Below the pieces are notes generated by a model. That model had not been told where the DNA came from and searched no databases. It saw only the letters and a program-made list of their open reading frames with translations. From Bathynomus jamesi (lineage: Eukaryota > Arthropoda > Malacostraca > Isopoda > Cirolanidae), in NCBI GenBank assembly GCA_023014485.1, contig JAJOZX010000088.1, positions 1,097,501 through 1,161,500 on the forward strand: DNA of 64,000 nucleotides, given 5' to 3'. The translations under genes and the position numbers were made by a program. Of the stretch, positions 23,401-34,453 are shown one piece after another (positions within the stretch are counted from its first letter, which is position 1; each line of letters begins with the position of its first letter).

Positions 23401-23480
23401 AAGTCTTTATTCATGACATATTACCTTTTTAGTATGTGTGCGTTGAGCCATCATAAATTTCGATTTTTTGAAACGGCCTA
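20456..23480 (-). mobile_element. hAT-like element B
   Basis: About 3.0 kb between TAGACCGTTTCA (left) and the inverse of TAGGCCGTTTCA (right), with further shared TIR sequence AACGCACACA. It is embedded in (TA)n on both sides, so a target duplication cannot be read. It encodes one decayed transposase gene on the minus strand, related to elements A, C and D. Confidence 0.75.
20702..22957 (-). pseudogene. element B transposase (hAT-like, multiple frameshifts)
   Basis: Collinear minus-strand frames: 22957-22553, 22551-22258, 22237-21620, 21563-21300, 21279-21016 and 21019-20702. The N-terminal module has MWEKASL, KLFDVAHSEVK, FLKDQRNDRKMIMGPED and LDRTGTSARAAMHIV. Catalytic part: IIHFDGKLLPS (first Asp); CFDTT then ASNTGG across a frameshift near 21815 (second Asp); LACRHHIYELL (C-x2-H); RGDYREYLELALIFLG; SRARWMGKDIYSLK (RW); and INDCAERGVKLA (Glu-Arg). 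The C-terminus is IENQRKEVPQPLKSLYS. At least four frameshifts. It pairs with element D rather than with A/C (shared RWM-x-K-x-IYSLK and WYLSEDL). About 700 aa when whole. Confidence 0.75.
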
Positions 23481-23495
23481 ATATATATATATATA

Positions 23496-23963
23496 AAGTA
23501 CTGCACTGTGGTTTTAAGTCGCGGTTTTAAGTCGCATAATAAGTTATGTTTACATTTGTGATATCATACTCTAGCGATGTACAAACACTCACACTGTCCT
23601 CTCCCGTCTCAGAGCAAACTACAAACATCTCGTGTTACAGTTTCTTTTCCTTTCAGTACTTTAAAACAATATTAACATTAAAAAATTCACTAAACGATTG
23701 GCTTAACAAAAGAATTCGTTCCAGTAGCATATTCTCAAATCTATAAAAAATGAAGTAAGCCTGAAATTTAGATAGGCCAAGAGTAAAGCCTGAATAAAAA
23801 GTAACGCCCTTAACAAATAAACTAGTAAAAAATATTAATAACTTTCAGGAAATTTGTATTACCACAACGATTCATCGTCATAATGTAAGCAACATATTGC
23901 CAGACACCGCAAAAAAACCAAAAGGTGTAATATTTATTATTCAAAACCAAGTGTTTTAGCAAT
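23496..23963. repeat. dispersed repeat R, copy 1 (unoccupied site)
   Basis: About 470 bp from AAAGTACTGCACTGTGGTTT to GTGTTTTAGCAAT. The second copy is split by the Tc1-type element: its left part is 27698-27771 and its right part 35260-35642. Copy 1 shows the empty site GATGTACAAACAC at about 23574-23586. An open frame inside is not recognised. Confidence 0.9.
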
Positions 23964-24964
23964 GAAGAAATCACCTATGAACGTGAAACACCCTGCTTAA
24001 TTTATGCAATGAGAGATCAAAAGAGGGTGCATAAATATACCTGGTATAGAAGAAATGATATACATGGTGAAAGAAGTATGGCTGATTATATGCTCCTGAA
24101 AAGAAGCATGCTGAAAGAAGTGTGTGACACACGTGTACAGTATGAATGGGTCTCTCTGGCCAGATTATAGTCCTGTGTAAAAAATCTGTTCCTCCGTATT
24201 TACCGCAATTTTATCCCCAGAAATTTTTAATTAACTTTCTCCGACGGTTACAACAAACAAGAATAGAAATTTTTTATTAAAACAATGCTTAATAATGCAA
24301 TATTCATTACATAGCTTATAAATGAAAGGTTTGCTGCTTCCTTTGATTGATAATGTTTCACCTCAGCCTACATTTTTCTTCCAAGGCTCTTGGAGAAATA
24401 TTTTTTTAAATTCCAGGGAAAAATATAATTTGTAGACATTTTCCTCTTTCATGTCAGGCGAATTTCTGTCTTACAAGACCTTCAGGGTATCATTGCTTGT
24501 AAAAATTATAAAAAAATATCTCAAGGCACTGTTTCATCTTAGTAGAGTTTGCCGAAATTAAAATAACGTTTTCTTTAGAGAAAAACCGAATTTAAGGCAT
24601 ATCGTATCCATCTTCTCCTTTTCAGTCCATAATAATAAATAAATAAGTAAATAAGTATTATTAATAGTTAAAACATGTATTACAATATTAAGCAAAATTA
24701 ACGGACAATATTAAACAATATTAGTGGGCATTAATCCTAGAGTTTTGTTAGTATGCCGTTATTAATCGGGATTTCAACTTTGTTTTAAACAAATTTACAT
24801 TCACAGGCAGGCTAACTAAAACTTAAAATCGAGTTAATCGAGGTATAACAAGATCTGATCTATTTCTGGTCTGATACGAGTGGATTTCTTGATGAGCTAC
24901 AAAATATCTATTTACCCATTGCAAATTAATAATTTTGTTCTTGCACATGTAAATAAAAATAAAA
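23964..24964. other. AT-rich region with a repeat fragment, no gene
   Basis: At about 24190-24290 lies a copy of sequence (CAGAAATTTTTAATTAACTT, then AAAACAATGCTTAATAAT) also present at 19719-19800 and 26053-26132. Otherwise no feature seen. Confidence 0.6.
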
Positions 24965-25361
24965 TGTGCCAGTTTGGCGCTATCTGGCAACTCAGCCAAC
25001 TGGCGGATTAGAGGTCTATAAAAGAGCGGGAGGCGGACGACGGAGTCATACAAGCTCGGCTCCCAGCCGAGCAAGGATCTCTGGTCCTTTGTTGCCAACC
25101 CCAAAATGGGATTGCAAGGGGCATGCAACTTGGAGGAGGAGTTCTCCCCAAAGCTATTCCCCTCAAAAGGGACATACCTAACCTAAGAGGCCTCTATGGG
25201 AGGGAAGGGGTTTCCTCACCACCCAAAGGGCCAGAAAGAGAAAGGACCAGAGATTCTTGCTCGGCTGGGAGCCGAGCTTGTATGACTCCGTCGTCCGTCT
25301 CCCGCTCGTTTATAGACCTCTAATCCGCCAGTTGGCTGAGTTGCCAGAGAGCGCCATGTAT
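24965..25361. repeat. inverted repeat with TATA boxes in both arms
   Basis: 24965-25090 is inverted at about 25236-25361, around a 145-bp loop. Each arm holds GTCTATAAAAGAGCGGGAGG (a T-to-C variant in the right arm) and a perfect hairpin GCTCGGCTGGGAGCCGAGC. The TATAAAAG in the left arm is at about 25017 and points right; the right-arm one points left, so the two face each other. It looks like the promoter end of a retroelement or transposon duplicated head-on. Confidence 0.7.
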
Positions 25362-25814
25362 TTAATTCATCAGTCAATAGAAGGCTGAGTTGCCAGTTTG
25401 TGCTATATATTTAATTAAATCATATATTAATCATCCAATAGAAGACTGAGTTGCCAGATAGCAATATTTATTAAGTTAATTCATATATTATTCAGCCATT
25501 TGGTTGCTAAATACCACCATATATTTATATGATGATAGATGTCAGGTACTGCCATTTATTTTAAATCGCTGCCAATACAGATGAATCTTCTTAATTCCAA
25601 CAATTTACTTTAAAAGAAATTCTGTTTATTAAATAAATAATTAGAATTTAAAACACACGCTCTTTACACAATTAAAATAAATCAATTATTACATAATTCC
25701 TATTTTTATTATTATTATTAATATCGCAATTCACGCTAAATCACGAGTAACAGGGAAAGAATGCGCTTGTATTATATATATATATATATATAACAAACGA
25801 ATGAACAACTCGTG

Positions 25815-25872
<58 letters not shown>

Positions 25873-26186
25873 TATATATATATATATATAAATAATTTTA
25901 TTTTCACAGTTAACTACAAATAATATTCTGATTTTTCAAGTTCATTTAAGAAGAAAAAAAATATAATAAATGAACACTTTGTGTGTGGGTACATTTCAAT
26001 TCAAAAAGAAAACTTATCACGTAAAATTTAACCGTATTTACTGGAATTCTATCTCCAGAAATTTTTAATTAACTTTCACCAACGATTTCAAGAAACAAAA
26101 TTATAAATTTTTTATTAAAACAATGCTTAATAATTATTAATTTCTCTATTTCAAATCACATGTACATTGAATTTCTTAGAATTCTC

Positions 26187-26244
<58 letters not shown>

Positions 26245-26434
26245 ACATTTTTATTACTTGGAAACGCGTATCAATTTCACGCAAAAACGTCTTAAACTTT
26301 ACTGTTAGATAAAGCACCGTTACTTCAATACGAAACATAGTATTATCAAAAGCAATCTTTTTCGTTAACAAAATTGAAGTTAGATAGAGAAGAATTCATT
26401 AGAAGGACAAATTCCACTATCTATATATATATAT

Positions 26435-26471
<37 letters not shown>

Positions 26472-26474
<3 letters not shown>

Positions 26475-27377
26475 GGCGTCCCAAAAAAATGTATACACAC
26501 TTTAAATAATTATAAAGGCAGTGTTTATTAAAATACATTTCATTTTCAAAATGTAATAGAATCTACAGACATTATTTAATTGTTTTGTCAACGCCTGTTT
26601 TCAAACTGACGTCCGTTCTGGTCCAGGCACTGCTGATAACGCGAAGCAATGGAATCGCAAACATCACGAAACATTTCGTTTGGTATTTGTGTGCATTCTC
26701 GTTCAATGGCAGCTCTCAATTCAGCGACTGTTGCAGGTTTTATAGCGTAGACTTTGTCTTTTAAGTATCCCCATAAAAAAAAAGTCTAGTGGTGTGAGGT
26801 CTGGTGAACGCGGAGGGTATTCTACGAAACCCCTTCGTCCAATCCACATCCACATCGTGCCAAGTACCACTCGCAATACTCCACTCTTCGGTCCGGATCA
26901 TCTTCATTAATAGCATGGACTAATCTTGGAATGTAACTTTTCCATTGACAGCGCTCAAAATGCGTTGGACAGACGATTCTGAAATTCCTACCTCACGACT
27001 CGCTTGCCGCACAGATTTTCTTGGACTTTGGTGATACGTTTCCAGTACTCTTTCTTGCTTTGTGGGGCTTGTCGATGTCCGTGGTCTTCCGGAACGCTTC
27101 TTTTGGACATTCTGAACAGTTCCATCGGCTTCAAACTTATCTCTAATTCGAGTGATGGTAAGTCGCGTTGGTGGATCTGTTTGAAACTCCCTCCTAAACT
27201 GTCTTTGCACTTCAACTGCGTTTTCACACTTCCAGTAGCATTTTAGAATGAATTTCCTTTGTTCAAAGCTTAGTCTGACTGCCGTTATTAATTCTAATGG
27301 GTTTAACTTGGAAAGAAAGAAACATCAATTGAGCTATCAGCTGTTAAAGTGTGTATACATTTTTTTCGGACGCCCTG
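26472..27377 (-). mobile_element. mariner-like element with internal deletion
   Basis: 906 bp with 34-bp near-perfect TIRs beginning CAGGGCGTCCCAAAAAAATG, flanked by TA on both sides (26470-26471 and 27378-27379). It carries a deleted transposase on the minus strand. Confidence 0.9.
26590..27260 (-). pseudogene. mariner-like transposase, catalytic core deleted
   Basis: The N-terminus has a double helix-turn-helix (RQFRREFQTDPPTRLTITRI ... RSGRPRTSTSP ... [20 protein letters not shown]), the DUF4817-type DNA-binding region. A short stretch [10 protein letters not shown] follows, then the sequence jumps to the end of the catalytic domain (FVEYPP, SPDLTPLDFFLWG in shifted frame) and a C-terminus with LRAAIERECTQIPNEMF. 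The first two catalytic Asp residues have been deleted, so it is a non-autonomous derivative. It resembles the DD41D element at 48365-49581 in its terminal block. Confidence 0.8.
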
Positions 27378-27479
27378 TATATATATATATCCGCTTAAAA
27401 AGAGAAGTACAAGAACCAAATTTTTTTTCTATCTTCGTCCATTGTTCGCGCAGGTGTGACCTGAAATGTCCAGGAAAAA

Positions 27480-27700
27480 AAAATAATAAATAAATAATAT
27501 ATATATATATATATAAAAGCAAAAAATCAAATTTGAAGAGGACGTAGTTAAATTGGAAATGATGTCTGTTATTGTACGGAAATTCATTTTACAACAGTAG
27601 AAAAAAAATACATAATTACGAATGGGCAATTCGTGCACACACGCACACACACACACTCATATATATATATATATATATATAATATATATATATATATAAA
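27480..27700. repeat. (TA)n and (CA)n tracts
   Basis: Simple repeats at about 27498-27518, 27637-27657 and 27658-27697 that join the large repeat block to repeat R. Confidence 0.85.
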
Positions 27701-27771
27701 GTACTGCACTGTGGTTTTAAGTCGCATAATAAGTTATGTTTACATTTGTGATGTCATAGTCTAGCGATGTA
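27698..27771. repeat. dispersed repeat R, copy 2, left part
   Basis: Matches 23496-23577 apart from a 13-bp duplication in copy 1. It stops at the TA where the Tc1-type element inserted and resumes at 35260. Confidence 0.9.
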
Positions 27772-28137
27772 CAGTGCTTACAAGAAGTCTCGCGCCTCTG
27801 TCTCGTCCCAAACTAGTCTGTTAGGTATAAAATGGGCTGTCCTTATGGCAGCGGAGGTGTGTTCGGATTGGTGCACATAATTGCTCTAACCCCATCAATG
27901 ACGTCCACATTATCATTGTGTTGATCACTCTATCTATTTATATATAGAGACATACTGTATATAGATATATATAGATGTATACAGGGATAACGTGTCTCAG
28001 TCCCAGCTATGGTAGTTGTCTTACTATTAACAGTTCCAAGTGCAAGTTACGTTAATACCTCCACATAAACTACCCTGGACTAAAATAACATACGTGAAGC
28101 CCTTACCCACAAACCATTTAAAAGGTGTGATTTAAAA

Positions 28138-28223
28138 GCTCTCTGTGTCTCTCTGTGTCTCTCTCTGTGTGTGTTTCTCTCTGTCTCTGTGTCTCTCTCT
28201 GTGTGTCTCTCTCTCTGTCTCTG

Positions 28224-28271
<48 letters not shown>
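28138..28271. repeat. (CT)n-rich microsatellite
   Basis: CT/CTGTGT simple repeat within the Tc1-type element; it partly explains the element's size. Confidence 0.95.
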
Positions 28272-28275
<4 letters not shown>

Positions 28276-29354
28276 CACACCGCATGGCAATGTATCCATA
28301 TAACGTTAATAATAACCGAAACTCGAGAAAATATACTCTCTGCCTTCCGCTCTACTTCAAATCCTTTTCTCTTAGTGACCTCTTAATACAAACTCATCTA
28401 TCATATTTTGCGACTTTTTAACTCTGGTAGGATTCAATTCCATTCCTATAGTGTAAGAGATACTTAAATTCGTGTGTATTATGCCATATGATGTGCGTAA
28501 TAAATAATCATTTTTAAATAGTTGGAGCGTTCAAGGTCATCTGTAATAATCTATAGAAAGTGGAATGAGGATGGAGGTAAGCGTTGCTATGTCGAAGGAA
28601 ACGAGGTTGGGTGGGGAATTACGAAGGGAGGAGGAAATGCTAAACACAAACTCAAATATTTATTTTAATGCCCTAGACCTAGAAAGACAAAGAGCAAAAT
28701 ACCTTAAACTAACAATGAATTGACAGAAACATAAGAGTCTGGTCTTAGACGCACTGATAGGTTTAACGTATGTGGCTAGAGGCCGCCACTCAGAATTACC
28801 ACTACTACCTAAGTCATAATAAGGTTATTTACTATGACAGAGTAGTCATGAGTAGTTATGGAAATAAAATATGATTATACTCTTGATGGCTAACTATATT
28901 CAGTTGGGATATAAACTATTGCTGACAATCTTTGGATCCTTGGCTTTAAGATGAATTTTCTATGCATATGTTCAACAAAATAGGAAATTGGCTGATTACA
29001 CTGGGGAACAAATTTCAACTTTTTGTCTATTGAATTAGATTTGACAGTTAGTTCTAGGTAATTTGGGTGCGCTGAGCACGAATTTTTACTCGGTTTTGCT
29101 CTATCAGGTCCTGATTTTGCTCAACACCCCTCCTCTTTCGTCGTATTCATAAAAAGGTTTTTTTCTCAATACTCGCTGTTTTTGCAGTTACACATTATGC
29201 AACTAGGTTTTTATCTAGGTATTTGTACCTATTGTTATGGTATTGTTGTATTTGTATATTTTTATATGTAACACCCTAAAAATATTTTTAATTTTGTCAT
29301 TTTTAACCCATTTTAATATTAGTAAATTAAGCTAAAAATATCATAGAATTCTAA

Positions 29355-29479
29355 AATTTTCTCGAGCGTTCCTGTTCTCTGTAGAGTATTCTAGAGGGAC
29401 AACTAAAATATATAAAAGCGACTCGTTTCCAGAGTTAATCAGTCAATTCAATCAGTCAGTCAGTCAGTCAGTCAGTCAG
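29355..29479 (+). promoter_or_regulatory. TATA-Inr core promoter of the CACTG element
   Basis: TATAAAAG at 29411-29418, then an arthropod-type initiator TCAGTC with its A at 29441, giving the classical 30-bp spacing. TTTCTCGAGCGTTCC at about 29357 resembles a heat-shock element (TTC/GAA/TTC units at 5-bp steps). An (AGTC)n tract at about 29451-29479 multiplies the initiator-like sequence. The transposase ATG is at 29762. Confidence 0.65.
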
Positions 29480-29761
29480 TTGAGTTAGTTAATTAAGTTT
29501 GGGCATTAACATAATTTTGAATTGGCATATGATTTAGTGAGTAATTTTGTCATCGTGATTTAATATAGTTGATTTAATTAGACGTAATTTATATTGTACC
29601 TACTCATCCGTGTTTCTAGTTTAATTTCATAGATTGTACGTACCTATTTCATAATAAGTACCTATTTAAACTAATTTTTGTGTTTATATTTCAGATTTTC
29701 TTAAATTTATATGAATTAAGGGCTTTAAATACCTTTACAAATTGGCAGAACATCAAGCAAT

Positions 29762-31713
29762 ATGTCATCAAGCACTAGAAAGTTCAAATGCAAAAACAAC
29801 CCTGATTCCTTCTGTTATATATGTGGAAATTTTACACTTCCACATCAACGAGCAAATATAACTGACTTCGTAAAAAGAGCTTACTTAGCTTATTTTGGCA
29901 TAAAACTGGGGGACCAAGATAAATCGTGGGCTCCACATAAAGCCTGCACTATATGCATTGAAAGACTGCGACATTGGACGAAGGGTTCGGATTCAAAAAT
30001 ACCTTTTGGAGTTCCGATGGTAAGTTTATGATTTCATAAAACTACGTAATTTAATCACTAGTATACTGTAACTTACCTAAATGTAATTGTAACTTAGGTA
30101 CATAAACAAAAATTTACAGAAAATGTTTATAAGAATCTCAAATATTGCATAAGGTTGAAACACAAGAAATGTTAAATGTTTGGGTGATAACTTTTGATAA
30201 AATTCAAAAAACAAGTCTCTCGTCGCTTTTGTTAACGCTTTACAATTTTTTTTCCATATCAGGTGTGGCGAGAGCCTACTAACCACGAGACCGATTGCTA
30301 CCTTTGCTTTGTCAAGACTTCGGGCTTCACTAAGAAAAATAAACATTGTATCGAGTACCCAAATTTCGACACCGCGATACGACCTGTGCTACATTCAAAT
30401 GAGATCCCCATTCCAAAATTTAAGGGTCTGCCAACTCAAGAATTAGTTGAAGATGTTCCTGAAAATATTGTTATGCACTTTGAGGAGTCAGACACCGATT
30501 TTGACCCCAGCGTATTTGAAAGTCAAAACGATCCGCAAAAGTTTAACCAGGCCGAGTTGAATGATCTTGTAAGGGATCTAAATTTGCCAAAAAAGGCTGC
30601 GGAAATTTTAGCTTCAAGACTTAAAGAGAAAAACTTGCTTACTTCAAACACATACATTTCATTTTACAGAAAAAGAGAAGAAGACTTGTTAAATATTTTA
30701 GAACAGAGGATAGTTTAGTATATTGCTGCGACATAGTTGGTTTGTTAAAGAAGATGGGGGTTGAGTCTTACGATGCAAATGATTGGCGCTTGTTTTTAGA
30801 CAGTTCGAAAAGAAGTCTTAAGTGTGTGTTGTTGCATAATGGCAATCTATACGGCTCGATACCGATTGGGCACTCAACAAAATTAAAAGAAAAGTATGAA
30901 CATATAGAAAAGGTTTTAAATCTTATCAAATATAGGGAGCACGAGTGGATCATATGTGTTGACTTAAAAATGGTTAATTTTCTGCTAGGACAACAAGGAG
31001 GGTATACTAAATATCCCTGCTTCCTTTGCTTATGGGACAGCAGAGCCAAGGAAGAACATTATTTCAAACAAATCTGGCCAGCACGAACATCACTTACTGT
31101 CGGAGAAAAAAACGTAATTAATCCACCTTTAGTGAGCAGAGATAAAATCATATTTCCTCCTCTGCATATAAAACTAGGCCTCATTAAACAATATGTAAAA
31201 GCTTTAGATACGAACGGCGAGTGTTTCAAATACATAACTTCAAAATTTCCAAGTTTAAGTTATGAAAAAATCAAGGCGGGAATTTTCGACGGTCCACAAA
31301 TAAGAACAATGATTAAAGACAGCAATTTTCCTAATGTCATGAATGAACGCGAAAAAAATGGCTGGTTCTCATTCGTGGACTTGATAGAAAACTTTTTAGG
31401 CAATTATAGGGCAGATAACTACGAAGAAATCGTAAAAAAACTTTTAAGGGACTACAAAGAGTTAGGTTGCAATATGAGCATAAAAATGCATTTTTTGAAT
31501 AGCCATCTTGACCAATTTCCAAGTAATTTAGGTGATGTAAGTGACGAACAAGGGGAGAGATTCCACCAAGATATCAAAATTATGGAGGAACGGTACCAAG
31601 GCCGCTGGGATTCCCACATGATGGCTGATTACTGCTGGTGCTTGAAAAGAGACCTGCCATCAACAAGCAAATACGCTAGAAAGTCTTACAAAAGAAAATT
31701 TTTGCCACAGTGA
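29762..31713 (+). pseudogene. CACTG-element transposase, two exons, one frameshift
   Basis: Exon 1 (29762-30019) encodes a zinc-finger-like N-terminus: FCYICGNFTLPHQRANI, later KACTICIERL. A clear intron follows (GTAAGT donor at 30020; TTTCCATATCAG acceptor ending 30262), and exon 2 joins in phase to give PMVWREPTNHETDCYLCFVK. One frameshift near 30690 separates an acidic linker (to 30718) from the core (30742-31713). Candidate catalytic residues are Asp in LFLDSSKRSLK, Asp in ICVDLKMVNFLLGQQGG followed by the conserved KYPCFLCLWDSR, and Glu in DEQGERFHQDIK. About 570 aa. Homologues of this type are common in arthropod genomes as unnamed proteins. The link to CMC transposases rests mainly on the element ends. 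A single lesion suggests recent activity. Confidence 0.75.
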
Positions 31714-32117
31714 AAGCTTCATATCTGTTTGTTTTTTTATTTTAAGTCATTTCTATCGTTATAATGTAATTTTACTGTAGTTTGAACTGCTTGTATTCAT
31801 GAAACTTGAAAAAAAAATTTAACACATGACTTAATTTTTTAGTCCTAATTTGAAAAATCTGGAAAATGGCACATAGGCTGTCGACAAGAATCAGGACCTG
31901 ATAGAGCCAAACCGAGTTGAAATTCGTATTCAGCGCACCCAAATTACCTAGAATCAAGTGTCAGATATCATTCAATAAAATACGTGTTGCCCAGTGTTAT
32001 TATTACCATTCGAAGGGTTGGTACCCTTCACAACCGAAATCAATTTCAGAAGGGGTGCATGGTATCCTCATTTCCTTTATCGTCCGAGCACGCTTCACAT
32101 AAGCCATTTACACAAAG

Positions 32118-33158
32118 ATGGAAAGGCCGTCTGTGCACCACGAGACGACCCAAGCAATGCGGGGAGCAATATTGACATTGCATGAATATGGTGTGCCAAT
32201 AGGAGAAATATCAAGACGACTAGACGTTCATCGAAGCACTGTGGAACAGTGGATTCATCGGTATGAAGCAGAAAACTCAATCGCTACTTTGCCGAGGTCT
32301 GGTCCTCCGCGTTCAACATCTCAAGAGGAAGATGCTGCGATTGTTAATCATGCCAGAGAGCATCCGTTTGTTCCAGCGACGCATATTTACAGACACCTGA
32401 ACCTTCGTTGTAGCGCAAATACAGTGAACAACAGACTTCACGAGGCAGGGTATTTTTCTCGCCGTCCAGCTATAAAACTTGCATTGACGATTGAGCATAA
32501 AGAGGCGCGGATGGGATTTGCCTTGCAATACTTGCCGCAGGAGGAAGAATTCTGGAGAAAAGTTGTGTACTGTGACGAAAAAACATTTTCAACAGATAGT
32601 CATGGTTCCCTGCATTGTTGGAGGCAGCGCGGAAAACACTATGAAGAAGGAAATGTTTTCCCGAGTAAACGTAGTAGTCACATCAATCTCAGTGTATGGG
32701 GCTGGATGTCTGGCTATGGTGTCGGAGAATTGACTCAAGTAGATGGACGCTTTACCGGACAGCAATATTGCCAGATACTGGAAGAGGTGCTGCTACCTAG
32801 TGTTCGTGCGTATCTGGTTCCAGCACCGGAACCATTTTACTTAATGGAAGATAACAGTCCCATTCATAGGAGTAACGTTGTGAGAGCGTGGTACGAAGAT
32901 CATCCAGAGATTATTAATCTAATTCTGCCACCACGTTCTCCTGATTTGAATCCGATTGAAAACCTTTGGGCAATAATGATTAACGAATGGGAGCAACGCA
33001 ATGAAAGAACATTTGAAGCACTTTTAGCTCACACGAGGAATAGTTGGGAGAGCTTACGCCGAACACCAAACATTCCCTACAATCTGGCTTCTTCTATGCC
33101 GCAACGATTGCAAGAAACTATTGATGCTGGAGGAAGCTATACGAAATACCGATGTTAA
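32118..33158 (+). CDS. Tc1-type transposase, intact 346 aa
   Basis: Complete frame from ATG (MERPSVHHETTQAMRGAIL) to a stop, with no internal lesion. An N-terminal helix-turn-helix pair (VPIGEISRRLDVHRSTVEQW) and a GRPR-like hook (LPRSGPPRSTS) bind the TIR. Then a second HTH and the RNase-H-like catalytic domain: Asp in VVYCDEKTFSTDS, Asp in LMEDNSPIHRS and Glu in SPDLNPIENLW. I count 35 residues between the second Asp and the Glu (DD35E), against 34 in classical Tc1. It lies inside the 27772-35259 TIRs and probably mobilises that element. It is the only long transposase in the window without a visible defect. Confidence 0.9.
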   Translation: MERPSVHHETTQAMRGAILTLHEYGVPIGEISRRLDVHRSTVEQWIHRYEAENSIATLPRSGPPRSTSQEEDAAIVNHAREHPFVPATHIYRHLNLRCSANTVNNRLHEAGYFSRRPAIKLALTIEHKEARMGFALQYLPQEEEFWRKVVYCDEKTFSTDSHGSLHCWRQRGKHYEEGNVFPSKRSSHINLSVWGWMSGYGVGELTQVDGRFTGQQYCQILEEVLLPSVRAYLVPAPEPFYLMEDNSPIHRSNVVRAWYEDHPEIINLILPPRSPDLNPIENLWAIMINEWEQRNERTFEALLAHTRNSWESLRRTPNIPYNLASSMPQRLQETIDAGGSYTKYRC

Positions 33159-33547
33159 AGCCATAACGTAAATGTGTATCGAATATATACTTATGTTAAT
33201 ATAGAATTTTATTATATTTTTATGTTTGACATCTATAAAAGTATATATTGTGACCATGAAAGAACTTTACTTATCCTTAGTTAGAATCTTTTCTTGCAAT
33301 GTCTACGCTCGTGGAGATGATAATATATGCATTGTTGAAACAAATTATGAGAAGGTAATAGTTTCAGGAAAAAAATAAAAACTGGCAACATCGAGGTCAT
33401 CACATGTTTATGGGAATTGTCATATGATATGCTACCAATAAACTCTTATATACTACTATATACAGTATACTATATTACGTAATAATTACGATGAACAAAT
33501 CAAATGCAAATTTCTCTGATTCACGGCCCACCAGTCTTGCTTTAGAC

Positions 33548-34453
33548 CAGGGGTGGGGAACCTGCGGCCTTCTGGGTCATCAAGTGCGGCCTTCTGCGGC
33601 TTATCGAGATAAATCTTAATTTATATAAAAATCATGAATTCCAAGCAGTTATAATAATATATAACAGAATATAACTACTGAACTCTTACAAAATAGATAC
33701 TAGCTAATGCTAAAGCATCGCTCAGTACTGCTCAGTCGAAACTTTCAGAAGAACACTTTCCCCAGTTAACAAAAATAATTAATGAAGAGTATAACTGTGA
33801 ATCTTTCGAAAAATACGAATCTGTTTTAGACTCATTAATCAAAGAATACAATGAAAGATTCATTGATTTTGAAAAGCATGATATCACCCTGAAACTAGCT
33901 TTTCAACCTCACTTAGTTGATGTATCAAAGGCACCAGAAGAGTTACAAATGGAGCTTATTGAGTTGTCTGAAGATAATATCCTGAAATCTCTGTTTGATA
34001 GTAAGGAAGATCCCGTTGAAATTTGGAAAAAGGCGGTAGAATACCCTCGCCTTCGCGAACATGCTCGCCGATTGATTTCGTGCTTTTCTACGACATACCG
34101 TTGTGAATCCACATTCTCATACTTGACACAAATCAAGAATTCGTTGAGAACACAGATGACAGATGAGCATCTGGAGGACCAATTAAAACTTAAAACCTCC
34201 ATGTTAGAACCCGATATCACAATGTTGTCTCACCAGAAGCAATCTCAAAGAAGTCATTAAATTATTAAAAAGGTAAGTGAATAAATTATTCGTCTTAAAA
34301 TGCATGTATACTCCCTGCTAGCTATTAATTTAAATAATATTAACAAAAGGTTTAAAATTACTGTAAAAAATAGTCACACTTATTGACTGCGGCCTCATTG
34401 AGGGCGGCAAATTTCAATGTGGCCTTCACACATAAAAAGGTTCCCCACCCCTG
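33548..34453. mobile_element. hAT deletion derivative, TSD CTTTAGAC
   Basis: 906 bp, from CAGGGGTGGGGAACCTGCGG to the inverse GGTTCCCCACCCCTG. Perfect 8-bp duplication CTTTAGAC at 33540-33547 and 34454-34461. It retains only the transposase C-terminal part. Confidence 0.95.
33750..34260 (+). pseudogene. hAT transposase, C-terminal third
   Basis: Frame with FPQLTKIINEEYNCE, FIDFEKHDITLKLAFQPHLV, then the hAT dimerisation region: YPRLREHARRLISCFSTTYR followed by CESTFSYLTQIKNSLR and DEHLEDQLKLKT. The S-T-x-x-C-E-S-T-F-S motif is typical of the ZBED/SPIN-like hAT branch. DNA-binding finger and catalytic core are deleted. The remaining frame is open to the stop at 34260, so the deletion is fairly recent. 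Confidence 0.85.

Larger units (their letters stand above)
25088..27665. repeat. large dispersed repeat block, copy 2 (with mariner insert)
   Basis: Collinear copy of 18784-20440. The mariner-like element at 26472-27377 lies in its (TA)n tract; copy 1 has the empty site near 20080. Long (TA)n tracts are at about 25774-25870 and 26190-26240. Confidence 0.85.
28999..31996 (+). mobile_element. CACTG-ended DNA transposon (CMC-like), TSD TTA
   Basis: 2998 bp. The left end CACTGGGGAACA and right end (inverse of CACTGGGCAACA) are followed inward by long TIRs: TTCTAGGTAATTTGGGTGCG and CTCTATCAGGTCCTGATT occur in both arms (left about 29054-29120, right about 31885-31943). It is flanked by TTA on both sides (28996-28998 and 31997-31999). 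CACTG termini and a 3-bp duplication fit the CACTA/Mirage/Chapaev (CMC) group. It carries its own promoter and a two-exon transposase gene. A second member starts at 63683. Confidence 0.85.
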
